Assembly (NCBI RefSeq): GCF_047496725.1
Contig: NC_132976.1
Span: forward strand, 7,424,001-7,488,000
Length of the DNA: 64,000 bases
Direction of reading: 5' to 3'
From: Anoplolepis gracilipes
Lineage: Eukaryota; Arthropoda; Insecta; Hymenoptera; Formicidae
Part shown: one piece after another, positions 29,101 through 42,369 of the stretch
Layout: each line of letters starts with the position of its first letter
Position numbering within the stretch: position 1 is the stretch's first letter
Made by a program: the position numbers and the translations under genes
Notes under the pieces: model-generated
Databases searched by the model: none
What the model was told of the DNA's origin: nothing
What the model saw: only the letters and a program-made list of their open reading frames with translations

Positions 29101-32100
29101 GTTTCCTCAAGGTTCTGTTACAATGACTCGAAAAATTTATTAAAAAAAAAAATTGTATCTATCTACTAGCTTGTGAGTGTAATGCGTGTCAAATTATAAT
29201 AATAATTATCCCCCACTAGTCCATGAAGAAGCCACATTCTTTCGTATTCGAAGTAAATACATTATAGATATATATTGTTGCTATTACGGTTATTTAATGT
29301 AGACACGCACAGAATAACATTTCGCCATACCTTCCTAAGTTGGAAACAACGATCCGAGACTTTCCGTGGAAAAACTCTGTGTCGCGAAGAGCGCAGGGCG
29401 TGCAGTGATGCATTTTTACGGAGACCACCCGCGTGGAAAAAGGCGAATGCTGGTAAGCCACGATAAGCGTTAATGGGCCACCGCTGGGCTTCATAAAAGT
29501 TATTAAATTCCTGTCAAAAGCTGTACTTTTACGGAAGCGGCCGTTAGAAAAGCGAGGACGAGAACACACCTGGCACACGATCGAACCGCCATCATCCGTT
29601 AGCGGTCGGTAGAGAGAGCGCATTTGTAGATAGCTTTCAGGCTATCGACCAAACTTTAACTATCCGCGGAAACGACGAGTATCCGAAAGTCCGAGACATG
29701 GCGCGCTTTACGAGATTTTATTCTGCGTCTTGTCGCACGTCGACGTGGTCTCTACGTCATGTACATCATGCAAGATGTTATCTTTACCTCGTGGGTTTTT
29801 ATAGCGCACATTTGCTAAGTGAAATTCCATTTGCGCGATTTAAATCTTACTATTAGGAAATCAAGAAGGAAAAAAAATGATGAATAAATGTTTTGACAAG
29901 ATTATGTATATTATTTTTCTCTAATAAGTTTTAAAATAAACGTAAAAGTCTAAGGAATCTTAGATATACACATATATGATGTGACATACATACATATTAT
30001 CGGTAAAAAAAGTTATTTTTTATTTGTTTTTTTTTTTTTACGAAATTTACAATTTCTTTCTCACTTTATTTTCCCTGAATATTCTATCTTATCGCATATT
30101 TTTATCTTTTTCGTTTTATATTTTACGAGTAAGATCGATGAGAGTAAGATTTATGTGATAACACGATGTAGAATTTTTTATGATATAGTCAATTTTTTGT
30201 TTTTAAAACTCGGAAAGATACTACTTGCAATATATCGTTCATCTTCTGTCGTTTGTTCATTATTGTCTCTCAAGTTCATTGTTCTTGTTTTGACAAAATA
30301 TATAATTTGAATTGGAAAAAAAATTTATTTTTTGCGACAAGTACGCTCGACATTAGATGCCGGGGCTGATAAACATATATTAAAAGCTTTAATAAATTAA
30401 GGGCGTTTAATTGGAGCAAGTAATCAGCGCTCGGACGTTAGTTACTTCGATAATTTAAAACAGATTTTGGAAGCGGCTGTTCCGCTACATCGCACGACAT
30501 AATTCTTACTTATCTCTCAATAAATTAAAGAGCCGTGAAAATTCGTGCAGAACAGAGTACCGAGAGCTATTAAATCTTAATAAAAAATCAACCATCAGGC
30601 GCAGGCGCTAAACGCTCGACATTTATATCATTTATAAATTCTGTGTCGTTTAATATCGCGCATACATTTAAATCACACTATGAAAAATGCATAGAAACTC
30701 CCTCGCGTTACTTAATAAAATACACGTTGGTCGTATAATTCCGCATGCCAAAAAAAATCTACGGCGGAGGTAAGCGGGCGCTGATGAATTTACGAGGTCG
30801 AGTTCCCCCTCTGTTACAAATCTGGCCCGTACTTATATCGTATCGTGAATATCAAATTCACCGAAACAAGTGCACATTTTTATTTTGAAGAAATTCCAAA
30901 TAGTGCTTGATCAACATTTGCCAAGTATAAATGGTCACAATCTGGTATCGAATAATGTATTTATTTGTCGAATACTAATATATTTGAATAAAATAAAAAA
31001 TAATAAAAAACGTGTCATACTCGTGGCAAATTTTATTACACTGCCGTAAATTTTGCCATGTATACAATTGTGAAAAGAATATATTATTTATTTCGAAATC
31101 TATTTTACTAAGTACATATATTACATTTAGAATCGCTCAATTGTATAAGATAGATATATTGGCAAATAATAAAGAATAATGTTTCGCATAATTAAATTAT
31201 TCTATTAAATATCACTAATTAAATAATAACCAAAGTTCAAATTTTCGTATACCGTTAACTCTCTGATGGTGTGTCTATCAAATATCTATCTTACGATCAA
31301 ATAAAATTTCTCTCGTTTACGCGAGATATTTATATTAGTTCAATATTTCATAAATGTAAACGTATATTTTTTTCGCTATCTTTATAAACGACTATCTCGT
31401 GGCTCATATCACAAACTCCTTCCCTCATGGAAACGTTCTCTCTAAGCTTTGATGGCGTGCAACCAGAAGCTGATCTGTTCCTCGGGACAGGTTTATTTGC
31501 CGTCCATAAAACCGACCGTATAAAAGATACCGTAAAATAAATTTTATCCGCCGAGGGATTATTTATCGCGATATCTATGGTTCGTGATTTCGTGCCGAGA
31601 AGAAAGTCGCGATCATAATCCCATGGGTGGAGCTTCGTAGTCACGTATACTCACTGATTCGGCATTGCACGTATAATTCGGAGGATTGTATATACATTTC
31701 GTTGAGGTATAATGCAACAGTTTAAAGATGGAAGTCGATACCATTTGTAACTTATTTTGTCGTAGACGTGCCATGTTTCACGCGAAAAATTAACCGTAGG
31801 ACGCTAAGGCTTTATCACAATTATTCAAGATTTCAGGCGATATTCTAAAAGAAAATTTGTTTTTACGCTGGCTAGTGATTACGGAGAAATATAATATTAA
31901 TCTATGGATGTTTACAGCTTTGTATTAAGTTGCGCGAAAAATCTCGTTACCTTCGCACATATTGGAATATTCGTTCGCAGCGTATGCAACATAATTTGCA
32001 ATTATCGTTGGAAATATTAAAAGTAAATTTGAATTTGTAAAGAAAATTGTTATCATACAGAAATTTGTTCTTGCATAACGTGTATTAACCTCTATCTATT

Positions 32101-35100
32101 CTCATTGAGGACATTTTTATTCTTGTGCATGCATAAATGCCAAAAATTATATTCATAAAAATTATAAAAAAGAAATAGAAATGTTTTAAACTTCAATCAT
32201 CTTCCATTACGTGTTACATTAATTTGCACCGTCACATCCAATTAGTTTCTGTAACGTCAGATAACACTGCACAGACGTATCGCAATAGCGTTCTATTTGC
32301 AGCGTGATATTTCGGCATCGGAAAAAATAAAATTACATTTTGCAATTCCATTTTCGCGAGCGCGCTACGCTTTTTAGACGCGTATGCAATAATCTGGCCG
32401 TGACGTGTAGTTCAACACGCTGACCGCTGCTATCGCGAATTCTTTTTCTGTACCGTAGCAACGGCTTCGATATATTGTATGTACGGTAAAGACCAAAATA
32501 TGGTGTGTAATAATAGTCTCACGTATATTGACCGGCTTAATAATGTCGTCGGCGAGTTCGTGCTACTTACCCTGTAGCTGCCTCTCAGGCCAAACCTCGA
32601 GCTTAGGATAGCCGATGGTTATAATCGTAAACTCGGTAACACACGGCCGAAGAAACGACGATCTCGGGAGACCAATTCCTTGGCGAAAGCCCGGGGAATA
32701 TCGACAGCCGTTCTAGGCAAACGTTTCTTCTTCCCTATGTCAGTCGTATAAACGAACGACGGACGGCACACATGAAAAGAAGATACGCACGGTTGCTTAT
32801 CATAGCGCTCGGTTTGAATATTCTCGCAAATACGGTTTTATAAAATCGGATTTTAAATCGAGGCACACGGATTGTGTGTGGAACGTACATTTTTCGCATA
32901 CCATGGAAAAATATGCTACCGGACGGCTGAAACGATTATACGTTTATATCGTATATACTGCAAATATTCGTTTTACTCTCTATACATGTTATTCTCAAGA
33001 TCACATTTGTTATCATTTTGATTGAAGGTCCATCAAAATCTTATACATATATAATTTTTACATTTACAATTTCTTCTGCTCGACTTAATTAATATTATAG
33101 TAAGTTATCAAAATAACTAAATAAAATAATATATTAAATATTTCTTTACATACTCAAGCAATTACGCTTATTTTAATGGGCATATAATAACTTTTATTAT
33201 AAGATAAATGAGCGACTCAGATAATACTGAAATAAAGTCAATGTGCATTATATTGAAATTACGCTGTCACAGTTACATTTACATCTTCGCAAAGTATCTT
33301 TTACGCCACGTATCACGGGAAACCGAGATGGCGAATGCAAGTAGGACACTCCGCTTTAAGCTCAGTCAACATGGCTACCGATATTGAAAAATGTTGGTAT
33401 GATTTATTGCGGTGCTCCATCGTTTATCCCGTCCTCGCTGCAGTTACGTCTTTCAGGTATAAGACACAAAGACTTCCCTAGAGATTTTCTTCTCACAAGA
33501 CTAATCAACGATCGTGAACTTTCTAAAAATTTGCTCTTGCATATACATGTATAGTAATATTAAAATAAAACATTACTTTATATGTACTCGTACGTAGTTT
33601 TGTGAATTGCAAAAATAATTTTTTGAAATTAATACATGAAATTAAATATTATAATAATATTGATTTAATTTTATTTCTTTATTTCTTCGTTTAATTATCA
33701 CTGGACAATTCTGTCAAGTCTATGCTGATCTGTACATTAAACTTGAAAATGTTAATGAATACATATACCTACATGTGACAATAACTATGATCTTATCTAG
33801 TTTGAGCCTCTTATGATCTCTCTCTGCGATATTTGACTTTTATAGTTAGTCAAATTTTAAAAGAAGGCATTTTTATTTGCAGCAAAGTCATCAAAATTTA
33901 CTTCTTACTACGTCGTAAAAATCCATAAAAATCATACCTTTGTTGTACATATTATGAAAGTTAAAAATCTTTGTCTCTTGTTAATTAGTCATCGAGGATT
34001 GTTCGCGCACGCAAATAGCATCGCTGTTGGAAGTAATGAGAATGTTTAATCTGTTTGTACTATGCTCGCCGTATTTTACGTTCTTTCGGTATGCACCACG
34101 TTTAACGTTCGGTTTATTTCTTCGAAATACTGTATACACAAAAATATTCTACGTGCAAAACGAGCACACGCTGTACGAAATCGGTATCGATTCGTGGATT
34201 ATCTCGGTAGCGCCCAGTCATAGAAAATCCTTTTTCGAATTTTTGCTTTTATCCTAGATGCGCATATATCTCGAAATAAAATACAAAATATAGCTGTCTA
34301 TTGATGGAAAAAAAACTTGGCTACGCGAACATCACGCACAACCGTTGAGTAAATTCAAATTGAAATTCAAACTTTTGGGCAGCGCGTAGTTGGACGAGCA
34401 GAGCAAAAAAAAATGAAATTTTATTTTATAAAATTAAAAATTCTATGAGACAGAAACACGTTTAATCTGTTATGCAAATGTATTGCGCGACGCTTATGAT
34501 ACATGGACTTTCAACTCAATATTATCAGTTTTATTACTATACAACTGTAGAATTAAGTGGGAGGATCGATTCTGTTTTCGATAGCTGTTAACTTATTTCC
34601 GTCATCAGTTTTGTACAGATTTTTATAGCACTCTCGTGTCATTAAAAAAAAAAATGTAAAAATAATGTACACCTACAACTATTTTTAGTTTATTCATGCA
34701 CGCTAGAGAACCTCATGGTTGAATTATTAATTGACATATACGATCTCGTATGTTATAAGCACTCGCGGCTCTTATTGTAGATAGACAATTGCCGCTCCAA
34801 AATAAGAGACAAAAATGCTTTTTCGTAGACGAGGAACAACCACAATCACGTGAATGTAATTGTACAATCTGGCAAGACCGTACCTATTTTCGTTGGCCAT
34901 GTTCTTTCGTGTCTGGCTGCCACTGCGAGCACCCGTATACACGTTATTAAAGAGGATTTACTACTTTACCGTCTGAAAGAGGATTTGATGGTCGCTTGTG
35001 TCGAGGGAACCGGCCGGCATCACTCGACTATGTAATCACAAGCATTTCACTCTCCATATTTATCGCGCTTCCTGACAACGCAAAGCCCTGTCGACGTTTG

Positions 35101-35984
35101 ATGCGAGTTGTTGTCCCAATTAGAGCGTTGGCTACGCTTTCCTTTAGCCCTTCGCGTCCCCGATGCTTGTTATTTCGATTATTTGTCCTCCTATATGTAA
35201 CGATGTCGAGGGTTGTTTCAGGAATGTTAATGATCATTGACAAACATATAAGATGTCGGATAATTTTCTGTGATGTTTTTGAGATTTGAATTTCAAAATA
35301 ATTTCTATAATCCAAGGTACAAGATACGACACTTTATTAATTTCGCGTGTATTTAATTTAATTTGTATTTAATTTAATTGCAATTTAATTTCTATTTTTG
35401 TGTTACAGGAGTATTTTCTTTTAGCGCGTTTTTATGTTTTATTTTAATGAATTTATTTTAATTTAAAATATATATTAACAGAAACTATAAGCATACGCGA
35501 AAAACTTTTTTTTAGTATAAAATTTCAAATGTTACATTCGCATTTACTTTTGTAGGTCATATGAGTATATAGTACTTCACATATCGCGTCCCAACGGAAA
35601 TCTCAGAAGTTTGGAAGAAATTTAAAAGACTATTATAAACAAGAAACAAGGCAAAACTTTTAGGCCTAATAGAAATACGAGCTTAAGTAAGATAAAAATA
35701 ACTAAATAAAATAACGACAAATTTATATATCGAGAAGAAAAATTTGTTTGTAAGAAAAGATCCAATTGCAATATGTTTCAAATATATATCCATGTAGCGA
35801 AAAGCTTTGCTCGCGATGAGGTAGCTAGAAAGGAAACACGGAAGCTGCTTAGTGTAGGAGGATGACTTTCGAAAAAGTCTCCGATCGCACGAGAAGTGTG
35901 GCTTGCGTATCCTCTCTTTTGAAAAGTGGCCTCGCATCGAGAATATATACTTGGAAGACCCGAGAATAAAAAGAATACACAAGC

Positions 35985-36005
35985 TTGCCTAGCTAAACTA
36001 GGCAA
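35985..36005. repeat. Short perfect stem-loop (8-bp stem, 5-nt loop)
   Basis: TTGCCTAG is followed after five bases by its reverse complement CTAGGCAA. It lies at the edge of a pyrimidine-rich stretch (36030-36450) in intron 1. Function unknown; it could be chance. Confidence 0.5.
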
Positions 36006-39000
36006 AATGGAAAGAAGAGAGTTTGTTCTCCGCGGCCCTTTTCCCTTTCCCTCCTTTCTCTATTGCCACTTGCCATCCATGCTTATGTAAGTACTGGTAT
36101 TGTCTCGCGGAAACAAAAGACAGGTAGCTTATACCCCACACAAAGTTCAGTCTCAAGTGCATCTCCCGCTTTATTCTCTCGACCGCCGTCCATGTGTCCT
36201 TCTTCTTTCGGTCGCTTCTGTTATTCCCCCTTCTTCATTTTCATCCTCCAACTCTTTATCATTTCCCTTTCGAATTGTGACAACCCTTCTCTTTCGGGTT
36301 CTCTTTTCCTCCTGCGTGCTGTTCTTTGTTTTTTCCATCTCTTCCCATATATTCACCCGCATTGTAACTCGTTCTAACTCTCGACTTCATCTTTGTCTCC
36401 GATTCCTCGTATTCTATTCGTTCTTATAACTTCGTTCTTCCTTAACTCTCGTCGTGTCCTCGTACTTGTGTTTCCCGATGAGAATTCTTATGGAAAGTTT
36501 TGTGTCGCCATGTCGAAGTCTTTTTCTCGCATTGTCGTCTGCAGAAATATCGTAAGATTTTTTTTCCAGAATTAATAAATAAATACAATTTTGTTTAAAT
36601 ATTTTCCAAGACAAGAGCTTCGCGTCTTTTAATGCGATCGACACATTTTTGAAATATGTAATAAACTCCGAACTATTGTATTTTTCCTCGTGAAATTAGT
36701 TATATGTCAACATATATATTTTCCAAAAATTTGTTTTCTCCTCAGAATTTCGCTTTAAACATATAATAAAAAAGAGATACCACCGTTCAGTGTATATAGA
36801 TATTATATATAGTTTGAATAATTAACAAGTTTCATAAATTGTCGCGATACAATATGGTCACTATTATTTTTAATATTAATATTTCAGAGTAAATATTACA
36901 AAATAAAGAAATATATGGACTACAAATTGTTGAGATTTTGTATCGTGACGGTAAGATCGAGAGGATGCATACACACAATGCGAAATCGTGATGCTTGAGT
37001 CGTTGCCTGCCTCCTTGCGGCTTAGAGCCGGATCTCGTTACTATTCATTACTTTTAGCGTCTAATGGATCACGCTACGCCGTCTACTCGTGCTAAGCCAG
37101 ACAGAGAAGGATCGTCAGCCCGTCGGAAAAATTCTTGATTAAATCTGGAGCGCAGTTGACGAATTTAATAACGTTTCTCACATTATCATAAAGTGATGAC
37201 GCCGTGTGATAGCGTCAGAAATGTTAGAATCACTTTAAATAATAATGAAAAATATTACGATTTTGATGATGTAACAATAAAATATCAAATTTCAAATAGA
37301 ATATATCTGAAAGAAATATCAAGTCTGGCTGGTAGATAAAATTGTGAAATTATTGAAACCGTTGCTATTTTAAATGCGGAAAATAATAATACAAAACAAG
37401 TAATATTCGATAAGCGCAGATCCGTATATACATATATCACGACTTTAATATTTAGTTATTTAAGCGTCCGCGATACACATTATACGGCTATTATTCCCGC
37501 CTCACTTATATATCTCCATTCATGGAATTATGCCACGCAAACAATAGAAATTTCCATTCGTTGATTTCGATTCGCCGTAGGATAAATAGAAGCCGTTATT
37601 TACGTACTTGCCGCGTGATACTTGAAAAATCGGATAGCCCGATATCAGAGACACGGCGATAATACACACGCGGAAAATTTAATTTCCACATAACTGGTAT
37701 GCGCGCTTATCCATCCATTTCGTCGATTTCGAGCCCAGCATTTCCCCGGAGCGCCCTGTCGTTCACCCCGAGCGCGATATTAAAAGACCGTTCGTCAAAT
37801 ACAACATGTATCGTAAAACGAGACCCCGCGTGAACGAAACTTCGTTACATTATCGCGCTTCGATTGCTGTCTCGTTATCAACGCGTCACGATAATTATAG
37901 CATTCGCGGATCGCGTTAGTTAACGTCATTCGCGATAAATCATTGTTCGCGTGTGCGCGCGATACTTATCGTTGGCACGGCAAAGAGAAAAATATAAAAT
38001 TATAGCAACATTCGTTTTATGAGAGGGCGCGGTTGTTGTTTCGCATTAAGCGCAGTTGGAGTACTCATAACTAGCGTTTGCGCTTACAAGTATTCATTAT
38101 CGTTGTCGTGGAATCCTTAATTAAGGTTCTACTTGGATACTTGTCTTGTTTATCCAACGACCATAAGTGGAAGATCATCTTTCCTCAACTATGGAAACCA
38201 TGGAAACTGCGTAATGATAATCGATATTAAGTTATATATCTCTATAATGTCTTTACTCCAGTTAACTTTGTAACTTAATCATTACGATATTTTGAGCACG
38301 ACATTAATTAATAACAGTAAATCCATGGAGATATCTTACATTCTGATAAGAAAAACTTTTAACATTTTTTATTATTTCCAACTTGTTTGGAAAAATAATA
38401 ATAAAAACAATGAAGTATTATATTAATATTATAATAAGAGGTTTTTAGCTTACGACGAGCAAGCCTGCTTTATTGTTGATATGTTCTACTTCATTTCTCT
38501 GCGTCTTTGTTATTCCGCAATCAAGATAGAACATCCGTTTAGCTTTATTAGCTTTGAGTCTCTTACTTTCTAACATAAGGGGATGATAGCTTATCCGTAG
38601 GATTATCTGACATATGAACGTTATCTATATATCATGGCTTGGACAATGATGACGCACAACCGCGAAACGAAAGGACAGAGAAATGCGCCCGCTCCCGTGC
38701 ATTGTTGCGGTTATCCGACGGCACGCTTGCTTTGCAATCCATGATCCAGTCGCGGTATTAATGAACATATACGTGCATCTAGATCATACGCATACAGCTG
38801 TTTGATAAGAAGGTAAAACGATATTGAACCTGCATACTTGCTAGAAAGATTGATAACTAACAATAAGTAGCATTTAACAAGGAAGGCATTTATTTATATT
38901 TACATCGTAGATTAAAGGAGAGGATATTTTTCTTAATCTACACTTTTTTCTCTTTATATTATATATATTTTGAATTTCCCTCTATTATTTCTGTTAAGAA

Positions 39001-41360
39001 AGAAATATGATTGCGTCGTTATATTTGATTAAAAATCACAACATTTTAAATTGTTTTCTTTTTTTTCTTTGTTTTTTTTTTTTTTTTAACATTTCAAGTA
39101 GAAGAGATCGAATACTTATTCAGGCATACAAAGTAAACAAGAGTAATTTTAAATTATATATTATATATAATTTTTAGTAAACTTGTTTGTACATTACTTC
39201 CTAGAGAATTAATTTTAAAAACAAAAATATAGTATAATGATCGATAAATCTTTTTCTAAACATCTAAAAGATATAAAAGAAGATTTCAAAGAATATGTAC
39301 ATTTACTCGATAAATTTATCGAATCGATGCAAATATCGTATTGTATGGTTGAAGGAACATATGACGATATGACAATATTGTAATTGCATGTGACAATACA
39401 GTAAAATTTTCGTCATACAAATGCGGTCCTTTTGAATTCGTTGAATTTACAAACGGAACAGGCATTGTCCAGTTTTATGATGAACTCTTTTCTTTCCTTT
39501 CCCTTTGTGTACTTTCACAAACAAAATGATTGTAGTAGCGGACAGCGTGTGCGCGTCAACACATCTTAATCATCAAGTCTCCATGTTGATTGTATGATAA
39601 AAAATTTTCTGCTCATTGAACGATGAAACAATTCATTTTAATTTACAATTTCTCTCCAATAAAGTACAAGTGGAAGAAATTCATTAGAGTGAATTATTAA
39701 TTCAATAATTAAATGGATTTTAATTAGCACGTATTACATTACGTCCAATTCATTTAAAATTTTTTAAAATTTTATACACGTGGTCAAAACATTTGTTTCT
39801 CCGCGAACAATGGATTTTCCACTTAAGAAAGTATTACACGATTTGATGCGCATTTCTATTCGAGCAAACTCCTGTGTCGTTGAAATACGTACTACGTTCG
39901 TCGCTAAAGTCTCTGTAGAAATTTCTGTTCAAAATAAATCCTTTTCTAAGCTCGAAAGTAGAGAACATCGTCAAGAAGTACTTTTCAAAGTCCATATATT
40001 CCATGTAAATTTTTGCTCTTTACTTAAAATTGTTTAAAAATCATATTAGTGAACAACGCAACTTTCCTCGTAAACATGAATATCTCCTTTGTATTCATGT
40101 AATGTTATATAATATTGCTAAGTATTGTACGCAAACGAGAAAATGTGTCATTTCTCATGAATCATTCAATACTCAAACTTTTGCAAAATTTTAAACGAAG
40201 ATTTATGTAATCTAATATAAAACAATTAGAAATGTTAAATTATTAATATTATTTTACTCTGTATATAGTTATAGATTAATTATAGAATGATATTAATCCG
40301 TAATATTTCAAGAAGAGATAATTATTGTTAACGGATTAAAATGAAAGGGAAAAATTACACAAGTTTCGAAATAATGGTTTTACTCTAAAATTACCCGGAA
40401 GAATCGTTACTGTCGGTTATAGTTTCAGAAAGTGTCTAATTTATTGGTTTGCGACGGTGGTGGTAAATCACTTCCACTTAGTCTGACCAGAACAGCCCGT
40501 ATCTACTGTATGTTTTATATGCCTCATTCATCCTCGAACGCAATCGCGAAGGCGGATGAAAAACACAGACACGTATACACCGTCGCGTCTTCTACAGACG
40601 GGTCTTTTTCATATGCCGTATGCTTCAAGAAGAACATCGCATTTTTCTTCGGCTATCTTGTTCGTCGCACCTTTGAACTGAAGAAAAGAAGAAGCGAGAA
40701 AATGTCCCGCTAAAGTGCGTTGTCACGTCTACAATCTTTATACGTCACAAAACGTATTAAATTATGTAACTGATGCAGATATAATTCTTTATGCTATTAT
40801 TGTGATATTTTTAACAACATATGTATACGAAAAGAAAGAAAGAAAGGGAAGAAAAGACAGCATCAATTTTATGGTTGGACTATAAGGTTTCGAATAAAAG
40901 TATAATTAACTTTTTTATTTATTTACTTTATTTATTTTATTAAAATATCCGTATATATTCTATTAAAATTTTATATATTAAACTTTCTTTCTCTTTATAT
41001 GAAAAAAGCTTGCGGTTTATGCGGGCATATGCAATCTCGATAAAACATCTCTCTGTTTTATATGACTGGAAAAGAAATCTCATCATTAATTTGAGAAAAT
41101 TAGGAAACTAACTTAATTGTGCTGGCGCGAATTTATTCCTCCGGTCTCACATTAAGTCGTCGTATAAATAGTCTGTGTCACCTCGGGGCGTCCTAATTTT
41201 TAGAGCTGTCTATCCGAAAGTTCTATCGTATTACAATCACGCGCAAGTCGAAAGAAGAATCGAAAGAACGTCGCGTGATAGGAATGTGACGTGAAACACA
41301 TCGCTTCGAAAATCACCCATCGCAAACGACCGAAACAGAAAGGTCACGTAAAGAGAGGGG

Positions 41361-41385
41361 GAGAGAGAGAGAGAGAGAGAGAGAG
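41361..41385. repeat. (GA)n microsatellite
   Basis: About 12 GA units in a CpG-richer patch of intron 1. GA runs can bind GAGA-type factors in insects, but nothing here shows that it is more than a microsatellite. Confidence 0.88.
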
Positions 41386-41880
41386 GATGGCTGCCCTGTG
41401 GATGGCTTCGAAGAATACATACTATCTGTCGGATACTCGACGGTCACTTCATAGCTGGGATAGACGAGAGAGCTGGTGAATAGTAATCTGCACGGAACGC
41501 GCTGCCTTATATAAAGCAGAGACCACTGCGCGTTGCGGGATGACGTGTGCCATTTCTATGCAAACTACATGTATGTATGCAGGTAGTGGCGCTGCGCTAC
41601 ACGTTTAAGGCGGCGGTGACGGCGGATAGGCAGACGTAATGCCTTGATGCAGGCTAGCATTTTGGTTACTGTTATACATAAGGTTCTCCATCGTCGACCC
41701 GAACGTCGTCACTTTAACTCTCTCACTTCCCGGTTCTCGCTTCCTTTCAACGTCCTCGCTCTAGTTTTCCTGCTCGTATCCAGAACGATACTAACCCCTT
41801 TGCCTTATCTGCTTGCCCGTTTCTTGCTTCGCTATTTTTACGTTCGTTTAGTTCGTTGCACTTTTGGGCTTGATCTCTCT

Positions 41881-41894
41881 CCCCCCCCCCCCCC
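41881..41894. repeat. Poly-C tract, 14 nt
   Basis: Fourteen consecutive C in a pyrimidine-rich stretch. Long C runs are uncommon in AT-rich insect DNA and are prone to sequencing length error. Confidence 0.85.
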
Positions 41895-42320
41895 TCCTTC
41901 TTTCTCTTTGTTCCTTGTTTATTCAATCTCTTTGCATTGCCATCTTATTGTATCGATGGAATATCGAATTGAACGATACGAAGAAGAAATACTCTGTCAA
42001 ATACATATAACCATTTATTGATCTCTTAGCGAGCAAAACAACGAGGTCCATGTTTTGAATTCTAATCCGGATGTAATCTTGACGGTGAAAGAACCAAGTG
42101 CAAATTTTTTTGAGATTGACTCAATTTCTTCTGTCTTTATTTTCTCATTTTATTAGCGTCGTTTCGAGATGTATATACTTTTCTTTGTTCTTGGTTACAT
42201 TGAAGATCTAACTCTTCAGGAGAATGCGATGACTTAGCTTTCCACTTTTGTGGAGACAATACGGATGCTAGAATCGAATGAGCATTAACAAGCCGGACTT
42301 GACTAGTCTCTCTTACTTTC

Positions 42321-42326
<6 letters not shown>

Positions 42327-42362
<36 letters not shown>
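42327..42362. repeat. (AG)n microsatellite, 36 bp
   Basis: Eighteen AG units in intron 1, followed directly by a CpG-rich patch (42370-42660). Confidence 0.92.

Positions 42363-42369
<7 letters not shown>

Noticed and set aside
29275..29623. Overlapping open frames on both strands (63 codons plus, 109 codons minus)
   Set aside because: Both strands are open at once in a CpG-rich patch and neither product resembles a known family; base composition explains them.
36063..36429. Two overlapping 104- and 109-codon plus-strand frames of Ser, Phe and Leu-rich sequence
   Set aside because: A pyrimidine-rich stretch gives stop-poor Ser/Phe/Leu translations in several frames; the hydrophobic look is compositional and no start or splice context fits.
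40432..40713. 93-codon plus-strand open frame in intron 1
   Set aside because: It starts at a non-ATG codon, lies in a CpG-richer patch, and has no recognisable motif or supporting splice sites.
41644..42021. 125-codon open frame across the poly-C tract
   Set aside because: It crosses a 14-nt C run and a pyrimidine-rich stretch giving Pro, Phe and Leu repeats; no domain, no splice context and uncertain run length.
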